A stretch of DNA of 64,000 nt from Antennarius striatus (Eukaryota > Chordata > Actinopteri > Lophiiformes > Antennariidae). Within the stretch, counting starts at the first letter, position 1. Each line of letters starts with the position of its first letter. The position numbers and the translations under genes are program-made. The stretch covers positions 19,928,001 through 19,992,000 of the forward strand of contig NC_090793.1 of NCBI RefSeq assembly GCF_040054535.1, given 5' to 3'. Below the pieces are notes generated by a model. The model was not told the origin of the DNA, ran no database searches, and saw only the letters and a list, made by a program, of their open reading frames with translations. Below are positions 1 through 20,638 of this stretch, in pieces.

Positions 1-1311
1 TTTCATACGTTAACTCCTGGCTTTGCAGAAATGAAATCCTCCCACCAATAAAAATCCTCTGTGAAATGTGATTGGTTCCTGGTGTGGTGGGGACCCCCCG
101 CCCCCCTACCCCCCCAATCGGATTGATTTCCATCCAGTTTCTTAGGTTGCAGAGACACCTAGTGGCAGGATGTGGTAACTACTCCTGCTGGACTCCCAGG
201 GGTCTGCTCCTGAATTCCTGTGCAGAAGAGCAACAGCCTGAAACAAACATAGTCCCAGTTATTTAGAGGTGCAGTGGAGACAGGCCACATTGTGCTGGAC
301 CCACTCATGACTGCATTGTGCAGGGAACTCATATTACTCACACAGGTATGGCAGGCATCTTGTTCACTTGGGGTAAGAGTTTAAATAAGAGATAGCCAGC
401 TGCTTTCCATGTGAGCCCAGAACACATCGGAGAGAGCCGCCGCTGACAGTTGTAAACCAAAGTCTGGATTATCATTACAACACCACCAGAGGTAAGATTC
501 AACAGATTATAGACATTACCGCTGCTGGTAAGACAAGTCCCACACTAAATATGTGGCCTATCGTAGTTTGGATGTGCAGAAACAACAGAGAAACAGTCTG
601 ATCTGATTCTGAAGGGCCCAGTTTGGAGAAGTTTATTTTTAAAATCTGGTTTTCAGATTCAGATCGCTTTGGAAATGTATCTGCTTCAGTGAATCTCTAC
701 TGGAACATGATGACATGATTCCAGCTCTCTGTTTGATCAGCAAACATCTTCCAGGCACAGATGATTGGGTTGTGACATTGGGTACGATCATACGGCCTGG
801 GGCTTTAGACATAGCGTCCATCATCGGTGGGAACACGATGTCCAGTTGCCCAGTTGTGTGTCGCTCAGGTGAGTGTTTATTGCTCTGCTGTACATCAGCG
901 GGACGGCTGGCGGCGGAGCATGTGGCCATTAAAGGCATCAACACCACAGGACTCCACACAGGACAGGAAGCAGGAGTCACTTCAAGGACAAGGCAAAAGA
1001 ATAATAATCTGGAAGAGTCTTCTTAAAGGAGACCAGGGTGTGGATTAAAAGCATTGAATTACATTTTTACAAAAAAGTAAAACCTGCACACCAAAGCTTT
1101 CTAAGACACAAACTTCATAAGTTACACAAACCTTCATTTCCCTTCTATAGTGAACATCCAATATGAGATCAATAACAGTTATTAATGGCCATGAAAGATT
1201 ATTATGAGACTCACAAAATCTCCTCTATAGAAGCAACACGACAAAAAGACACAAAGAATCACATTTTTTAGTCTTTTCAGTCACCATTTGTGTCTCCTCT
1301 CAGTTATTTAA

Positions 1312-1372
1312 ATTCAAAAAACTTTATTAGTCCCTAAGGGGCAATTAAAAGCACATAAAGCAGGGTAGGTGT
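1312..1372. mobile_element. LINE 3'-tail remnant (Rex/CR1-L2 type)
   Basis: The segment reads 'aaaaaactttattagtccc' followed by a short GGGG-CAATT turn and an A-rich stretch, a pattern common at the 3' ends of fish non-LTR retrotransposons. A closely similar copy in the same orientation lies at 48752-48830. Only the tail is visible and no coding part is seen. The assignment to a LINE class is from general knowledge; the similarity between the two copies is directly visible. Confidence 0.5.
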
Positions 1373-1550
1373 AAAACATACAGTGTGAACGTAAAGAGTG
1401 TAAACATAAACAATAAACGTAAATAATAATTAAACAATAACACAAATATAAATACAAATATAAGGTTTACGTTAAATAATAATTCAAAACCTAGTTAGTA
1501 CAAAACCGTCTGCGTGTGTCTTTACAATCGTTCTGCGTCTCTTTGTAATG

Positions 1551-1554
<4 letters not shown>

Positions 1555-1600
<46 letters not shown>
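1555..1600. repeat. (TG)n microsatellite
   Basis: A run of about 23 uninterrupted TG units in intergenic DNA. Confidence 0.97.
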
Positions 1601-1601
<1 letters not shown>

Positions 1602-3189
1602 TCATTTTATTTCTTTTATTGGTCATTTCCTGTCTCTCTTAAGCCCGTTTGCATCCATTTATTTGACTTCCTGCAGGTAAAGCATCATTCTGAAGCGCTG
1701 CTGTTGATTGGAAACTGCAGCTGAATGTCAGGAATCGCTTCAGACTCCATGCGTCCGTCTAACTGCTCGCTGGTTAGGGGGTTTATCATTTGCCATTTTG
1801 ATTCATCAATGGTCCGGTCATATTTTTATCTGTGAAGGTGGGTGAGAGGCAGCTGGAGGAAATGAAAAGGACACACCCATCATGAATGTGGAGCGAGGTC
1901 CATCAGGATATCAGCTTCATTCAGACGGGAACAGCAGAGTCTAAACAAACAGATTGAAAAATCTAATTTTCAAGGAGGGAATTCTAAAATAACTTAGATA
2001 TAAACTTACATTTTTTAAATCTCAGAACTCTAAATAATTATGTCTGATTCAGTCACTTCAGCATGCCCTCAACATGTGCTATTTTATTTCCTTGAATGGA
2101 TAAAAATATCACTCTGGCAAATTCTGAACATCAAGGCAATTTTATTGTTTTACAAAGGCAGAAAATATGAATTATGAGCCATAAATATTTGTTTTAAATG
2201 TACTGAATTTGTTCCCTTCATGTGAAGATACCCTGGAAGGCCCTGCAGACCCAACGCCGTGACCCCCACGTGCCCCTTATATCATTACGGATAGCATCTC
2301 TGTCGAGAAGCGATTAGGTGGGAAGTCACCGCCGTCACCGGTCCGTCTCACACCAAACATGTGGCCCCGCCACTCCTAACGCCTTTTAAAAGCCGGAGCT
2401 TGGCTTTAAAGTCGGCTGAGGATCAAGGCGGTCTTTCTGACGGCGTGTGCGTCCGTGTTTAGCTGAAATCAATACAGTTATGTGTGGAACTTGAAGCACT
2501 CCAGAGGCAATGGTTGGCGTGCTTTTGACGGAGAAGAACTGTGGTAAGAGACATAAAATCCATCCGAGCGTGGCGCTTTGTGGAGGTGGGTGAGCATGAA
2601 AATCTAGTGGAATGTTTCATCATGAAACACCCTGCGTTCAGCTTCCTCCTGTCGCACTAGGTTTCCCTCCGAGCCACGACTCCCCGGAGCAGCTGGGAAC
2701 GTGAGACGATGAGGAAGTTACTCATCTGAAAGGAACTTCTTGGCTGGTTTTCAAGCTATTCTGGCGAGGTTGTTTTCCCCGGAAAATGAACACTAGGCCA
2801 GACCAGATAGTAGCTACAGAAGATCCCACGATGTACCCTGAGACCTGTTTCATGATATTCTTGTTTAATTTCAGTCTAGATGGACAAAGCAGGGCAATCA
2901 GAGACCCTCATTGACCAGGAACACCTACCCCTAGAATCCAGAACCAGTTTGATTAACAAGGCAGTCAGAGACTGAAACATCCTGGGACACCCCTGAATAC
3001 AAAGCTTTACCCTGACCTACTTTCATAATGGTCGCAGCAAGGAATTCTATATTGTACTATCGAGTATGTGGAGATAGGTGAAGGTCATCACCACACGTTT
3101 GTGCCGCTGGCTTCCTGAAAATGTTGCGTTTTGTTTTGTGATTACATCTCATCAGGGTTCAGAGATGTGTGCCTAAAAAGGTCTAAAAG

Positions 3190-3440
3190 TAAAAAAGTGA
3201 CCTTGGTCTAGTTTGTCAAGGTCAAGGTTGTGACCTAATTTCCATCCCCTTGCCTCCCTGAATATAACGCCTTTTGTTTCGTCTGTCTATCTTATCCGGT
3301 TCTTGAGTGCACAAAAGTTGAAATTTGACCTTGACCTTGTTTTCTCAAGGTCAAGGTCATCATCTCATTTTCATCCCCTGTGCTGCTTGAGTAATGTGCT
3401 TTTTGTTTCATCTTTCTATCTGCAACGTTTGTGAAGATAT
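3190..3440. repeat. Two-copy internal repeat of about 130 bp with CAAGGTCAAGGT motifs
   Basis: Two diverged copies follow one another, each starting with a TTGACCTTG-like block, then TCAAGGTCAAGGT, 'catcccc', and 'cttttgtttcgtctgtctat' or a variant. The first begins near 3198 and the second near 3327. It looks like part of an interspersed element rather than a gene. No terminal repeats or coding sequence were found, so the class is left open. Confidence 0.55.
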
Positions 3441-4159
3441 TTGGCGGGCAAACTAAGGAATGGACGGACGAACACTGACAAGAACAACACGACGACGCTT
3501 CTCGGGATGTAATGATGTGAACGCTGCTGTTGTTGTCGTACCCAGAGCAGCTGGTCGCGCTGGAGGCTGTGTGTTCCGGGCAGGAAGTGAAAAGGTGTTT
3601 GCTGTGGTGCCAGGAGAGGAGCCAATGACTTTGTGTTGACAGCAGAAGCGTTCAGGAGACGGCAGGTAGGTTCTGAACGAGCGATAACACCTTTCAGCCG
3701 AGGCGATCTGTCGTCTTGTTTGCCCTTTTGTGGCGTTACTTTGTGTTTGAAATGAGATGTTTACCTGGTGGAGTCCACTCTATCAGGGGAGCTTTTGTGC
3801 ACCGGCGCCACATAATACTCTGATGACGGGGCAACTGATGTTTGCAGGGTTATTGAGAGCGTAGATGGGGTAGTAACTCCTACAAAACTGGACATTTTTT
3901 ACAAAAGTAGAGAGAGCTTGACGGCAAATATGCATCAAAGGTACAGCGTGATTTGTGGTCTTTAAAAAATTGCCCTGTAATCTGTAACTTGGGATTTCTG
4001 TTATGTTTATGAGCCTGGCTGTAAAAGTAGATTTAAGTCTGACAAAAAGAGAGCTATGTTTCAGGACCAAACATAAACCCGGCTATAATTCACAGGTCTT
4101 TCCAGCACTCCTTCCGTTCCAGCTCGGCGAGCAGCGGAGGACGAGGATCATCGGGGAAG

Positions 4160-6024
4160 ATGTTTTTTGTGGCGGGGGCCAGAAATTCATCCACCTCAGG
4201 AGGAGGGAATGAAAGGAGGTAACTGTTTATTTTTACCGATCTGGCCTTCGAAATGGACTTGTGTCGTAATGTTTGCATCGTTGGCTTAAAATAAATATAA
4301 CCACAACTTGTCATTACGCGCCGTCAAGGTCGTTCTACCAGAAGTTCCGTGAGGTGGACCTGATAGACAAGAAGAAAACGGTGACGGCGCTGAAGCCCGG
4401 GGAGGATCGGGCCATCCTCCTGGGACTGGGAATGATCCTGTCTTCAGTCATGATGTACTTTGTGTTGGGGATCACGATATTACGCTCCTATGCAGACAGG
4501 TACAGGCTTCCCATCCCCCATCTGAAACAAGAGGTGACTGCTTTGTGAGATAATGTTTGGGGTTTTTTTTGCATGCATATTGGATGATTATTTAAATGTC
4601 TGCAGCGTGTGGACAGAGGAGGGTCTGTGTGTTGTTCTCAACTCCACCATCACAGCAGACATGAACTGTTCCTATAACTGTGGCTCAGACTGCTGGAGAG
4701 TCTCCAAATACCCCTGTCTGCAGGTCTATGTGAGCGTCAACAACACAGGCAGGGTCAGCCGGTTATCTCACAACGAAGAGACCCAAGACACCAGCTCCGA
4801 AGTGAGTAGATCTCTGAACCGTTTCACATGTGGACAAAGGTTGTCAGACGCTGCCCAGGGGCCAAATGTGGCCCTCCACATCATTTAATGTGGCCCGTGA
4901 GAGCATAAAAAGGTCAGAGTGTCGAAAATAGATCAAAAGTGTGCTTTGAGCAAAAACTACATTTCCCATAATGCAGTAATTCAGCCCATTTTAGCTTTGA
5001 CAAAACCGTTGTGAACAAAGTTAACGTCCTAACCTGTGTCTGATGTTATTTTTCTTTATTGATTGATAGTTTGATCCTTGATTGATAGAGTTCTGTGGGT
5101 TTAATAACCTGACAAATGAAAAGGATTTATGTTAGAACAGAGAAACAAACAAACATGTTTTTTCTGTCTAACTGCAATGTTTGGAACTAGAATCAGTCAG
5201 AAATTCAGTTATTTAACATTAAGGAGTAGTTACATTTAGTTACATTACACTGAGTTACATTTAGTTACATTTATTAGTTACATTAAGGAGTAGTTACATT
5301 TAGTTACAGTACACTGAGTTACATTTATTAGTTACATTAAGGAGTAGTTACATTTAGTTACATTACACTGAGTTACATTTAGTTACATTTATTAGTTACA
5401 TTAAGGAGTAGTTACATTTAGTTACATTACACTGAGTTACATTTAGTTACATTTATTAGTTACAGTAAGGAGTAGTTACATTTAGTTACATTACACTGAG
5501 TTACATTTAGTTACATTTATTAGTTACATTAAGGAGTAGTTACATTTAGTTACATTACACTGAGTTACATTTAGTTACATTTATTAGTTACATTAAGGAG
5601 TAGTTACATTTAGTTACATTACACTGAGTTACATTTAGTTACATTTATTAGTTACATTAAGGAGTAGTTACATTTAGTTACATTACACTGAGTTACATTT
5701 AGTTACATTTATTAGTTACATCTGGGGCTCTCCTTGCAGTGCTTCTACGTGCCCCGGTGCCAGAAGGACAGCGTGTCCATGCATGTGATGATCATGAACA
5801 TCTCTGAGCGGCTGAAGGCCAACACGCAGGTGCCCTGCTACTACGACCCCAGCGAGCAGCAGGAGACCGTCCTCCTGACCCGCCTCTACGACCACGCCGT
5901 CGTCTTCCAGTCGCTGCTGTGGCCCTCCTGCATGCTCACGGGAGGGGCCCTCATCATCGTGATGGTCAAGCTCACGCAGTACCTCTCCAGGCTGTGCGAG
6001 GAGATAGGGAAGATCAAGAGGTGA
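4160..6024 (+). CDS. KCNMB2: BK channel auxiliary subunit beta-2
   Basis: Regulatory beta subunit of the large-conductance calcium-activated potassium channel (KCNMA1) in the plasma membrane. Exons: 4160-4218, 4329-4499, 4606-4801, 5740-6024, joined in frame to 236 codons plus TGA; human KCNMB2 has 235. Exon 1 encodes a short cytosolic N-terminus beginning MFFVAG, a hydrophobic group like the FIW inactivation ball of beta-2. Exon 2 has the family signature KKKTVTALKPGEDRAILLGL running into TM1. Exon 3 begins the cysteine-rich loop (NCSYNCGSDCW, YPCLQVYV) with N-glycosylation sequons such as NST and NNT. Exon 4 opens with CFYVPRC and ends with TM2 (WPSCMLTGGALIIVMVKLTQ). Introns are GT-AG; the exon-2 acceptor has a weak pyrimidine tract. 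Intron 3 is nearly filled by a repeat element. The ball and KTVTAL block favour beta-2 over beta-3. Upstream non-coding exons were not defined. Confidence 0.95.
4853..5722. mobile_element. hAT-like non-autonomous element in KCNMB2 intron 3, expanded
   Basis: From 4853 the intron reads as a copy of the element family also found at 7343, 17883, 36210 and 60660: 'ggggccaaatgtggccctc', 'acatcatttaatgtggccc', then 'aaaaactacatttccca', 'aattcagcccattttagct' and 'ttattgattgatagtttgat'. The inner part has grown into a 64-bp tandem array. The outer terminus on the right is missing; the copy stops at 'ttacatctgggg', about 18 bases before exon 4. No transposase is encoded. Confidence 0.75.
5221..5722. 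repeat. 64-bp minisatellite, eight copies
   Basis: The block 'aaggagtagttacatttagt' recurs at 5221, 5285, 5339, 5403, 5467, 5531, 5595 and 5659, a period of 64 bases except for one 54-base unit. Each unit is itself built from shorter 'gttacattta' repeats. Single-copy versions of the same sequence occur in the sister hAT-like elements near 18230 and 60770, so the array grew from element sequence. Confidence 0.95.
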
Positions 6025-7342
6025 AGCCTGGCGGCGGCAGGAGTGTGTCGCTCACAGACCGAAGCGACCCCCGAAAAAACTCTCCTCTTCAGGCGGGAAG
6101 GTCGAGGGGGCCCCTGATGGAAGACGTGACCAGAACAAGCCGTTAAAATGACATCAACTGGATTCTACATGTCAGTTAGAAAGTAAAATGATTCATGGGT
6201 ACATGTTTAATGACATGTTATATAATATACAGTAATATATCACATGTGATATATATGATGACACTGATCCCTTTAAATCTGCTGCCTGTCCACATATTTC
6301 TTCTGTTTGGGGCTCATTTCTGGATCTTTTTCAAACTTTTCTATATTTTCTGATTGTGTGATTACAAAGCGCTCTTATATAATGTGACATTCAGCTACCA
6401 GATGATGATGATTATGATGATAATGAAATGTCTATCGCTCATAACGACGTGTCTTTCATGAGTCAAGAAAAGAAAGACACTGAAGCACTGAGAAAACAAT
6501 TCACCAAAACACAATAAACTTATTATTTCACACATTCTTTTCAGAAAACAGAAGGATTTGTACTGCATCCTTAAAATACACCGAGGTTTGCCACACACAG
6601 CTTTACGTAAAATCCGATTCAGATTGCAGACTTATGGGTTCTTTTCTAAATAACAACAACCTCTAAAAACATATTGACAAGACATTCTGGAGGCGTGCAC
6701 TGGTAATAGATGCATGCATGCTGTTTTCCTGTGCAGTATGCCAAACAGAAATCATGAACAGATGACAATCTGTGTTGTTGTCGTCGCTCCTGTCTAGCGA
6801 TGATGTTCTGGTGATGACGACAGACGTTGATCGGAAAGGTCACACAAATCTAAAGCTGGCATTTCTCAGTCACGTCACAAGGCCACTCATTGGATATGTA
6901 TCTGATCTACGGCCACTTATGAAAACCCACGCTCACGCTGCAGGCAAACGTGTGCTTTTTAAACATCTGTGACTCAGATGGGGGTGTTTTTCTTTCTATA
7001 AACACATGGAATTTATCTGCTCAGTCTTGAATGGGGACTCTCTGGTCCCAGATCAGACATGGATCTGATCACTGCCGGTCTGGAACCCTCAGATCAGAAT
7101 TAATGGTGTTTTTTCTCCTCGTTGTTGTCAAATATAAGAACACGAGGGAGGCAGCAATCTGAAAAGTTAAGAAAAAAAAATTCCATGTTGCTGTCAGATT
7201 GAAATATTTGGACATCTTCATCAATCTACTGTTGAAAAAATGAAATGAAAGGAACATTTTGTTCATTTTCATCATGAACTAATGAATTAATGACATCTTC
7301 AGCTGTGCACCTGCACACTTGTCACTCTCAATCTGTTTACAC
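6025..7342 (+). other. KCNMB2 3' UTR and intergenic DNA
   Basis: Follows the KCNMB2 stop codon. An AATAAA at 6513-6518 is a plausible polyadenylation signal, giving a 3' UTR of about 500 bases. The rest, to the hAT-like element, is unique-looking AT-rich sequence with no coding signal. ZMAT3, which lies between KCNMB2 and PIK3CA in human, is not seen. Confidence 0.5.
6513..6518 (+). promoter_or_regulatory. Candidate polyadenylation signal of KCNMB2
   Basis: First canonical AATAAA after the KCNMB2 stop codon, 489 bases downstream. No transcript evidence is available. Confidence 0.4.
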
Positions 7343-7833
7343 CAGGGGTGTCAAACTCATTTTCACTGAGGGCCACATTAGCATAACAACTGTCCTCAAA
7401 GGGGCAGATGTAACTAATAGATGTAAATCAATGTAACGTAAAATAAAATTAACTACTCCTTAATGTTAAATAACTCTGAATTTATTACTTATTCTAGTTC
7501 CAAACATTACAGTTAGACAGAAAAAACATTTTTGTTTCTCTGTTCTAACAAAATCCTTTTAATTTGTCAGGTTATTAAACCCACAGAACTCCATCAATCA
7601 AGGATCAAACTATCAATCAATAAAGAAAAATAACATCAGACACAAGTTAGGACATTAACTTTGTTCACAACGTTTTTGTCAAAGTTAAAATGGACTGAAT
7701 TACTGCATTGTGTGAAATGTAGTTTTGGTCAAAGCACACTTTTGACCTACTTATTTTTAGACACTCTGGCGGGCCACATAAAATGATGTGGCGGGCCACG
7801 TTTGGCCCCCGGGCCTTGAGTTTTACACATGTG
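7343..7833. mobile_element. hAT-like non-autonomous element with 8-bp target duplication
   Basis: The copy begins CAGGGGTGTCAAACTC at 7343 and ends with the matching inverted terminus (gagttttacacatgtg) at 7833. It is flanked by perfect 8-bp direct repeats 'gtttacac' at 7335-7342 and 7834-7841, the target-site duplication length of the hAT superfamily. At 491 bp with no coding sequence, it must have been mobilised in trans. Confidence 0.88.
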
Positions 7834-7949
7834 GTTTACACTGATGTTAATGGGAATTAAGTGACAAGCAGCGCAAACAAAGTCCAAAGTCTAAGCAATA
7901 AAACTTCTCCGGCTCCAGGTTGTGTGTGATTTAAACTTTTAAAAACAAC

Positions 7950-8870
7950 CTTTGACCCGATCTCAGAACGCGGTGGAGATGCTTTCCCGTTGAAACGTCT
8001 CCCGGTCATCCGGTGACAAGCCGCTCCGCTCCGTCCACCATCTCCGAGCGGGAGGGCGGTCCGTGATGAGGAGCCTGCTAGCAGCCCCTTAGCAGCGCGC
8101 CGTGCCGCTAGCCTGCTACCCGACCGGACAGCTGCTTTTCGGGACAGCACGATGTAAACATCACCCAGACTGGTGGACTTATCGCACCGGCAAACACCGA
8201 CAGCATCACCGGACGATCGGGGCGTCTCCTCTTCGCAGCTGATGGTCTGCCCCGGCCATCACGTCTCCTCGCCCGGATGGATTAGTCGGAGCTAGCGCCG
8301 CTGTTCGCTACTTCCAGACCGGACTGGGGTTAGCCGCCTAGCCGCTGCTAATGACTGTGCTAGCTGACTAGCTACGCGGCTAACCGCTAAATCTGACACA
8401 GGTAGCGATACATTTGTTATTGTTGTTGTTGTTTTTTACATGTTGCTTTGTTTGTTTTGTTTCTGTTAACGGAAACGTCCCCCCAGAAATCCCCAGGGAA
8501 AACGGACTCACCCCTTTCACTGATGCTATGTCAAGCTAACGTTAGCTAGCATCAAGCGAGGCTTTGCTATCGCAGTGACATTGATCTGCACGGGGAGTCT
8601 AGTTAGCTTGGTGAGCTACCGGGCTAGCTAGTGGGCTAGCGCGGTTAGCTAGTGGGCTAGCGCGGTTAGCTAGCGTGCTAACGACAACACAGCGTTAACC
8701 TGAAGCCACCGAGCAGCTGCAGAACGAACGGAGGTGAAATTCAAGAGCGGCTACAAGCTAACGTGACGCTAAGCGGCGCTAGCCGAACAGCTGCAGCGCT
8801 GCTAACGCAGCTAACGCAGCTAACGCTAGCTAACAAGTTTGTTTACATGTTTCTGGAGCATTTTAATCGA
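7950..8870 (+). promoter_or_regulatory. CpG-rich PIK3CA promoter region with probable non-coding exon 1
   Basis: A GC- and CpG-rich block unlike its surroundings, dense in 'gctagc' motifs including two direct copies of a 21-base unit at 8628-8670. A donor-like site (CACAG|GTAGCG) lies at 8400/8401, and the ATG-bearing exon has an acceptor at 9291-9292 (tttctcag), making a 5' UTR exon here followed by an intron of about 0.9 kb likely. No TATA box stands out. The transcription start is not defined by sequence alone. Confidence 0.55.
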
Positions 8871-9352
8871 CTTTTATCAGCTCGCTGCTGTCATAGTGGA
8901 GCTGGAATGAGTAACATGAATTAAAACAGTTTTTATATAAAATGTTAGCCTTTTTAAAAAACGTTTGTGACGCCACATTAAAACCACTTTGTTTTAAATC
9001 AACACGTCACAGGAGTGAAGCAGCTAAATGAGGCTGTCATGTGTTTACAAGTTCAGAAACACTAAAGCAATAATTAGTGTTGATGAGTTATTCCTCTGGT
9101 AGCTGATGATCGTCTGGTATTTGTTGTAAATCACCATAAAGTTTGACACACAGAAATGTGTTTTCTGTTTAACTTTTGCACTCGTATATAAAATAAATAA
9201 AAAAATCATTAAATCCAGAGGTAAAAGTTTTCCACAAGCATTTTTAATAACTGCTCCTCCTTCAATGTTTCTTACATAATCTTGTTTCTCAGTTGGTAGA
9301 TATCATCTGATAATTACCAGGCTCTGAAAAGAGCAGATTTGCCGGCACCGCC

Positions 9353-16015
<6,663 letters not shown>

Positions 16016-17831
16016 GAATAGAAACCGCCGAGAACCAAAGGATCGAAAACGAGAAGCGGAATGGAGCGTTTCCCCCCCAGCGAATCGACGAAGGCCTGGC
16101 GGACGCGACCCGCCGGAGCGCCCCTCAATACGGCGCCCCCTGAAGGCCGCTTCCTCGACAAAACGCCTAAACCCTCCTGTTTCCACAGGTGTTTTTTTGG
16201 AACTTCTTCCTGCACTATGAACTTTACGGAGTTTCCTTCTTCGTGTGAGCAAAGTACGGATGGATTACGTACAACACCTCGCAGTCATCAGCGTACGACA
16301 CGAATGTTATCGTCAAAACGAGGAAAACTGTAACCGCATCATTTTTGGGGGTTTTATTTTCAACCGTGGATTAAAGGTGTCGAAGTGGAAACCGAGCGGT
16401 TTGCACAACGTCACATCCATCCAACGCGTAACAACAGGACTTAGCAGACGCGTTGGTTAGCGTTTAACTCCCCCGCAGCTGCCGGTTGCCTCCATATCGT
16501 AGTTTAAAACGCGTTCAGTGCACATATTCCTTTTTTTTTTTTTTTTGAGTATTTTTTACTGAGCCAAAGTACTAGACGTTGTAATCCCACTACTCCACAG
16601 TCTTATTTGTACTATTCCAGGTCTTGCGTGTGCTTGCCGCGGCGATCTCTGCAGTATTTGTTTGTCTTTCAGTATTATTCTGTCGGATGTCGAGGGGCGG
16701 GGGGCGTCCGTCATCAGTCGGCTGATAAAGGCGAGAGTCACTGAGGGTGGGGGGGCGTTCCTCTGAGCGTTGTCCTGTTACTCTATGCAACTTGTGATCA
16801 CGTTATGTACTGTATGCTGGTGGAAAGCGTCGATGTCGACAGAGCGGTGTGTGTCGGAGGACATTGTACTGATGTTACATGGGGAAAAAAAACACAACTC
16901 GCTGCTCCGTGACAGAACCGGTCCACCCCCCCACCCCCCCGCCTTCGGACCCCGCCTCCTGCTCCTCCTTCCCAGGTTTCTATTTGGTAGCGTCGATCGA
17001 AGCCATCTGAAACGTCTGAGCCATCGTTTCCGCTCGATGATGGCGACATCCAGGTTGAAAACCCCCTTTCCTGTTTGTGATCGTCCCGTTCCAGTGGTCT
17101 GGGGGGGAGGGGAGTCCAGGGGTGGAGGAACTGTCCCAGCTTTACCAAATGACACCCAGTCGGACTCAGGAAAGCGATCCCAGAGCGGCGGGCCGGACCC
17201 AAACTGAGGAAGACTACAGCCGCACACGTCACAGAGGAACTGTGGTTACTCCCTTTGTACTGGTTTTCCTGCATTATGCATGAACTCCTCACATTATCGA
17301 CTCTTCTGTTTGTCTGACCTGATGTTGTTTACTTGAATCTCATGTAGAAATGACCTTGTTACTTGTGTGAGGTACAACAAAGTCACCATGAAGTTAACAC
17401 ATAACGATAATGATGCTACTACGTGTGCAAATACTTTCCTTGAATAACTACAGAGGTAATATATATTTTTGTACTTTTTAAATGTAAGCCAGCTCACATG
17501 TAAACTGCTAACCAAATAAAAAAAAAAAAAGAGGAGGAATAACGCGTCGCGAGCGCCATCCTCACGCAGAAGTAAGACGGCTGGGAGTCGTGGAGACGAT
17601 GTGAATGACGGAGCAGAAGGTGGATGTGGGATGAAGGATGATGTTGGATGCCGTTTGTCGGATTCTGAGCACAAAGAGAGAACCTGCATGTTTGAAGCGT
17701 TAGCCCCTGTTAGCCATCTGCTCATGTGTGTAAATACCAGGAAACCTCTTCCATTGTTGGACTCGTCCTCATGTTACCACGTCTGACGACAAACAAACTG
17801 TATGCATTCATTTATTGTACTGTCGAATAAA
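16016..17831 (+). other. PIK3CA 3' UTR
   Basis: Continuous sequence after the PIK3CA stop with no splice pattern, ending at two AATAAA signals (17515-17520 and 17826-17831). Open frames of up to 164 codons on both strands overlap and have no protein character, so they are not genes. Confidence 0.65.
17515..17520 (+). promoter_or_regulatory. Candidate polyadenylation signal of PIK3CA
   Basis: AATAAA followed by a run of A about 1.5 kb after the stop codon. A second AATAAA at 17826-17831 could give a longer 3' end. Which is used cannot be told from sequence. Confidence 0.5.
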
Positions 17832-17882
17832 AACACAACATTTCTCCAGATTGTCTTGGATTTAATTCTAGGAATGTTGTTG

Positions 17883-18353
17883 CCTGTGAGGCAAACTCAA
17901 GGCCCGGGGGCCAAATGTGACCCACCACGTCTTTTTATGTGGCCTGCGAGAGTGTCTAAAATAAATAGGTCAAAATGTGCTTTTGAACAAAAACTGCATT
18001 TCCCAGAATGCAGTAATTCAGCCCATTTTAACTCATTCTGAACAAAGTTAACGTCCTAACTTGTGTCTGATGTTATTTTTCTTTATTGATTGATAGTTTG
18101 ATCCTTGATTGATGGAGTTCTGTGGGTTTAATAACCTGACAAAAGGATTTATGTTGGAACAGAGAAACATTTTTTGAGCAACTGTAATGTTTGTAACTAG
18201 AATAAATAATAAATTCAGTTATTTAACATTAAGGATTAGTTAGATTTAGTTACATTAGTTATATTTAGTTACATTTATTAGTTACATCTGGCCCTATGAG
18301 TACAATTGTTATGCTGATGAGGCCCTCAGTGGAAATGAGTTTGACCCCCCCTG
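17883..18353. mobile_element. hAT-like non-autonomous element between PIK3CA and KCNMB3
   Basis: Same family as 7343-7833 but in the opposite orientation: it starts near 'gaggcaaactcaaggcccg' and ends 'gaaatgagtttgaccccccc'. It contains the family's inner blocks 'gcagtaattcagcccatttt' and 'ttattgattgatagtttgat'. Ends are degraded and no target duplication is recognisable, so it is probably an older copy. Confidence 0.8.
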
Positions 18354-18478
18354 CTCTCACCAGCTTTCACATCATGACCGGCGTGACTTTACATTCCAGT
18401 AGAACCGTGTCTAAAATCTCACTAAGAATCTTCAGCTGGACAAAAATAGTCTGAACCTGACCTCTGACCCCAGAGGCG

Positions 18479-20638
<2,160 letters not shown>

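Larger units (their letters stand above)
1..4159. other. Region upstream of KCNMB2, no supported gene
   Basis: No reading frame here resembles a known protein. Frames of 60-113 codons occur on both strands near 640-1050 and 3783-4070, but they overlap each other and lack recognisable motifs. The segment holds a LINE-type tail, a TG microsatellite and an internally repeated element near 3.2-3.4 kb, listed separately. Donor-like sites near 491 and 3665 could belong to 5' non-coding exons of KCNMB2, but this is inference only. Confidence 0.5.

Noticed and set aside
639-1048. Overlapping 103-113 codon frames on both strands
   Set aside because: Frames overlap on opposite strands, contain no known motif and lack splice context or a clear start; treated as chance.
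3783-4070. 95-codon minus-strand frame upstream of KCNMB2
   Set aside because: No recognisable domain, and no promoter or splice features; not supported as a gene.
16770-17292. Frames of 145-164 codons within the PIK3CA 3' UTR
   Set aside because: Three frames on both strands overlap in GC-rich UTR; proline/glycine-rich translations without motifs.
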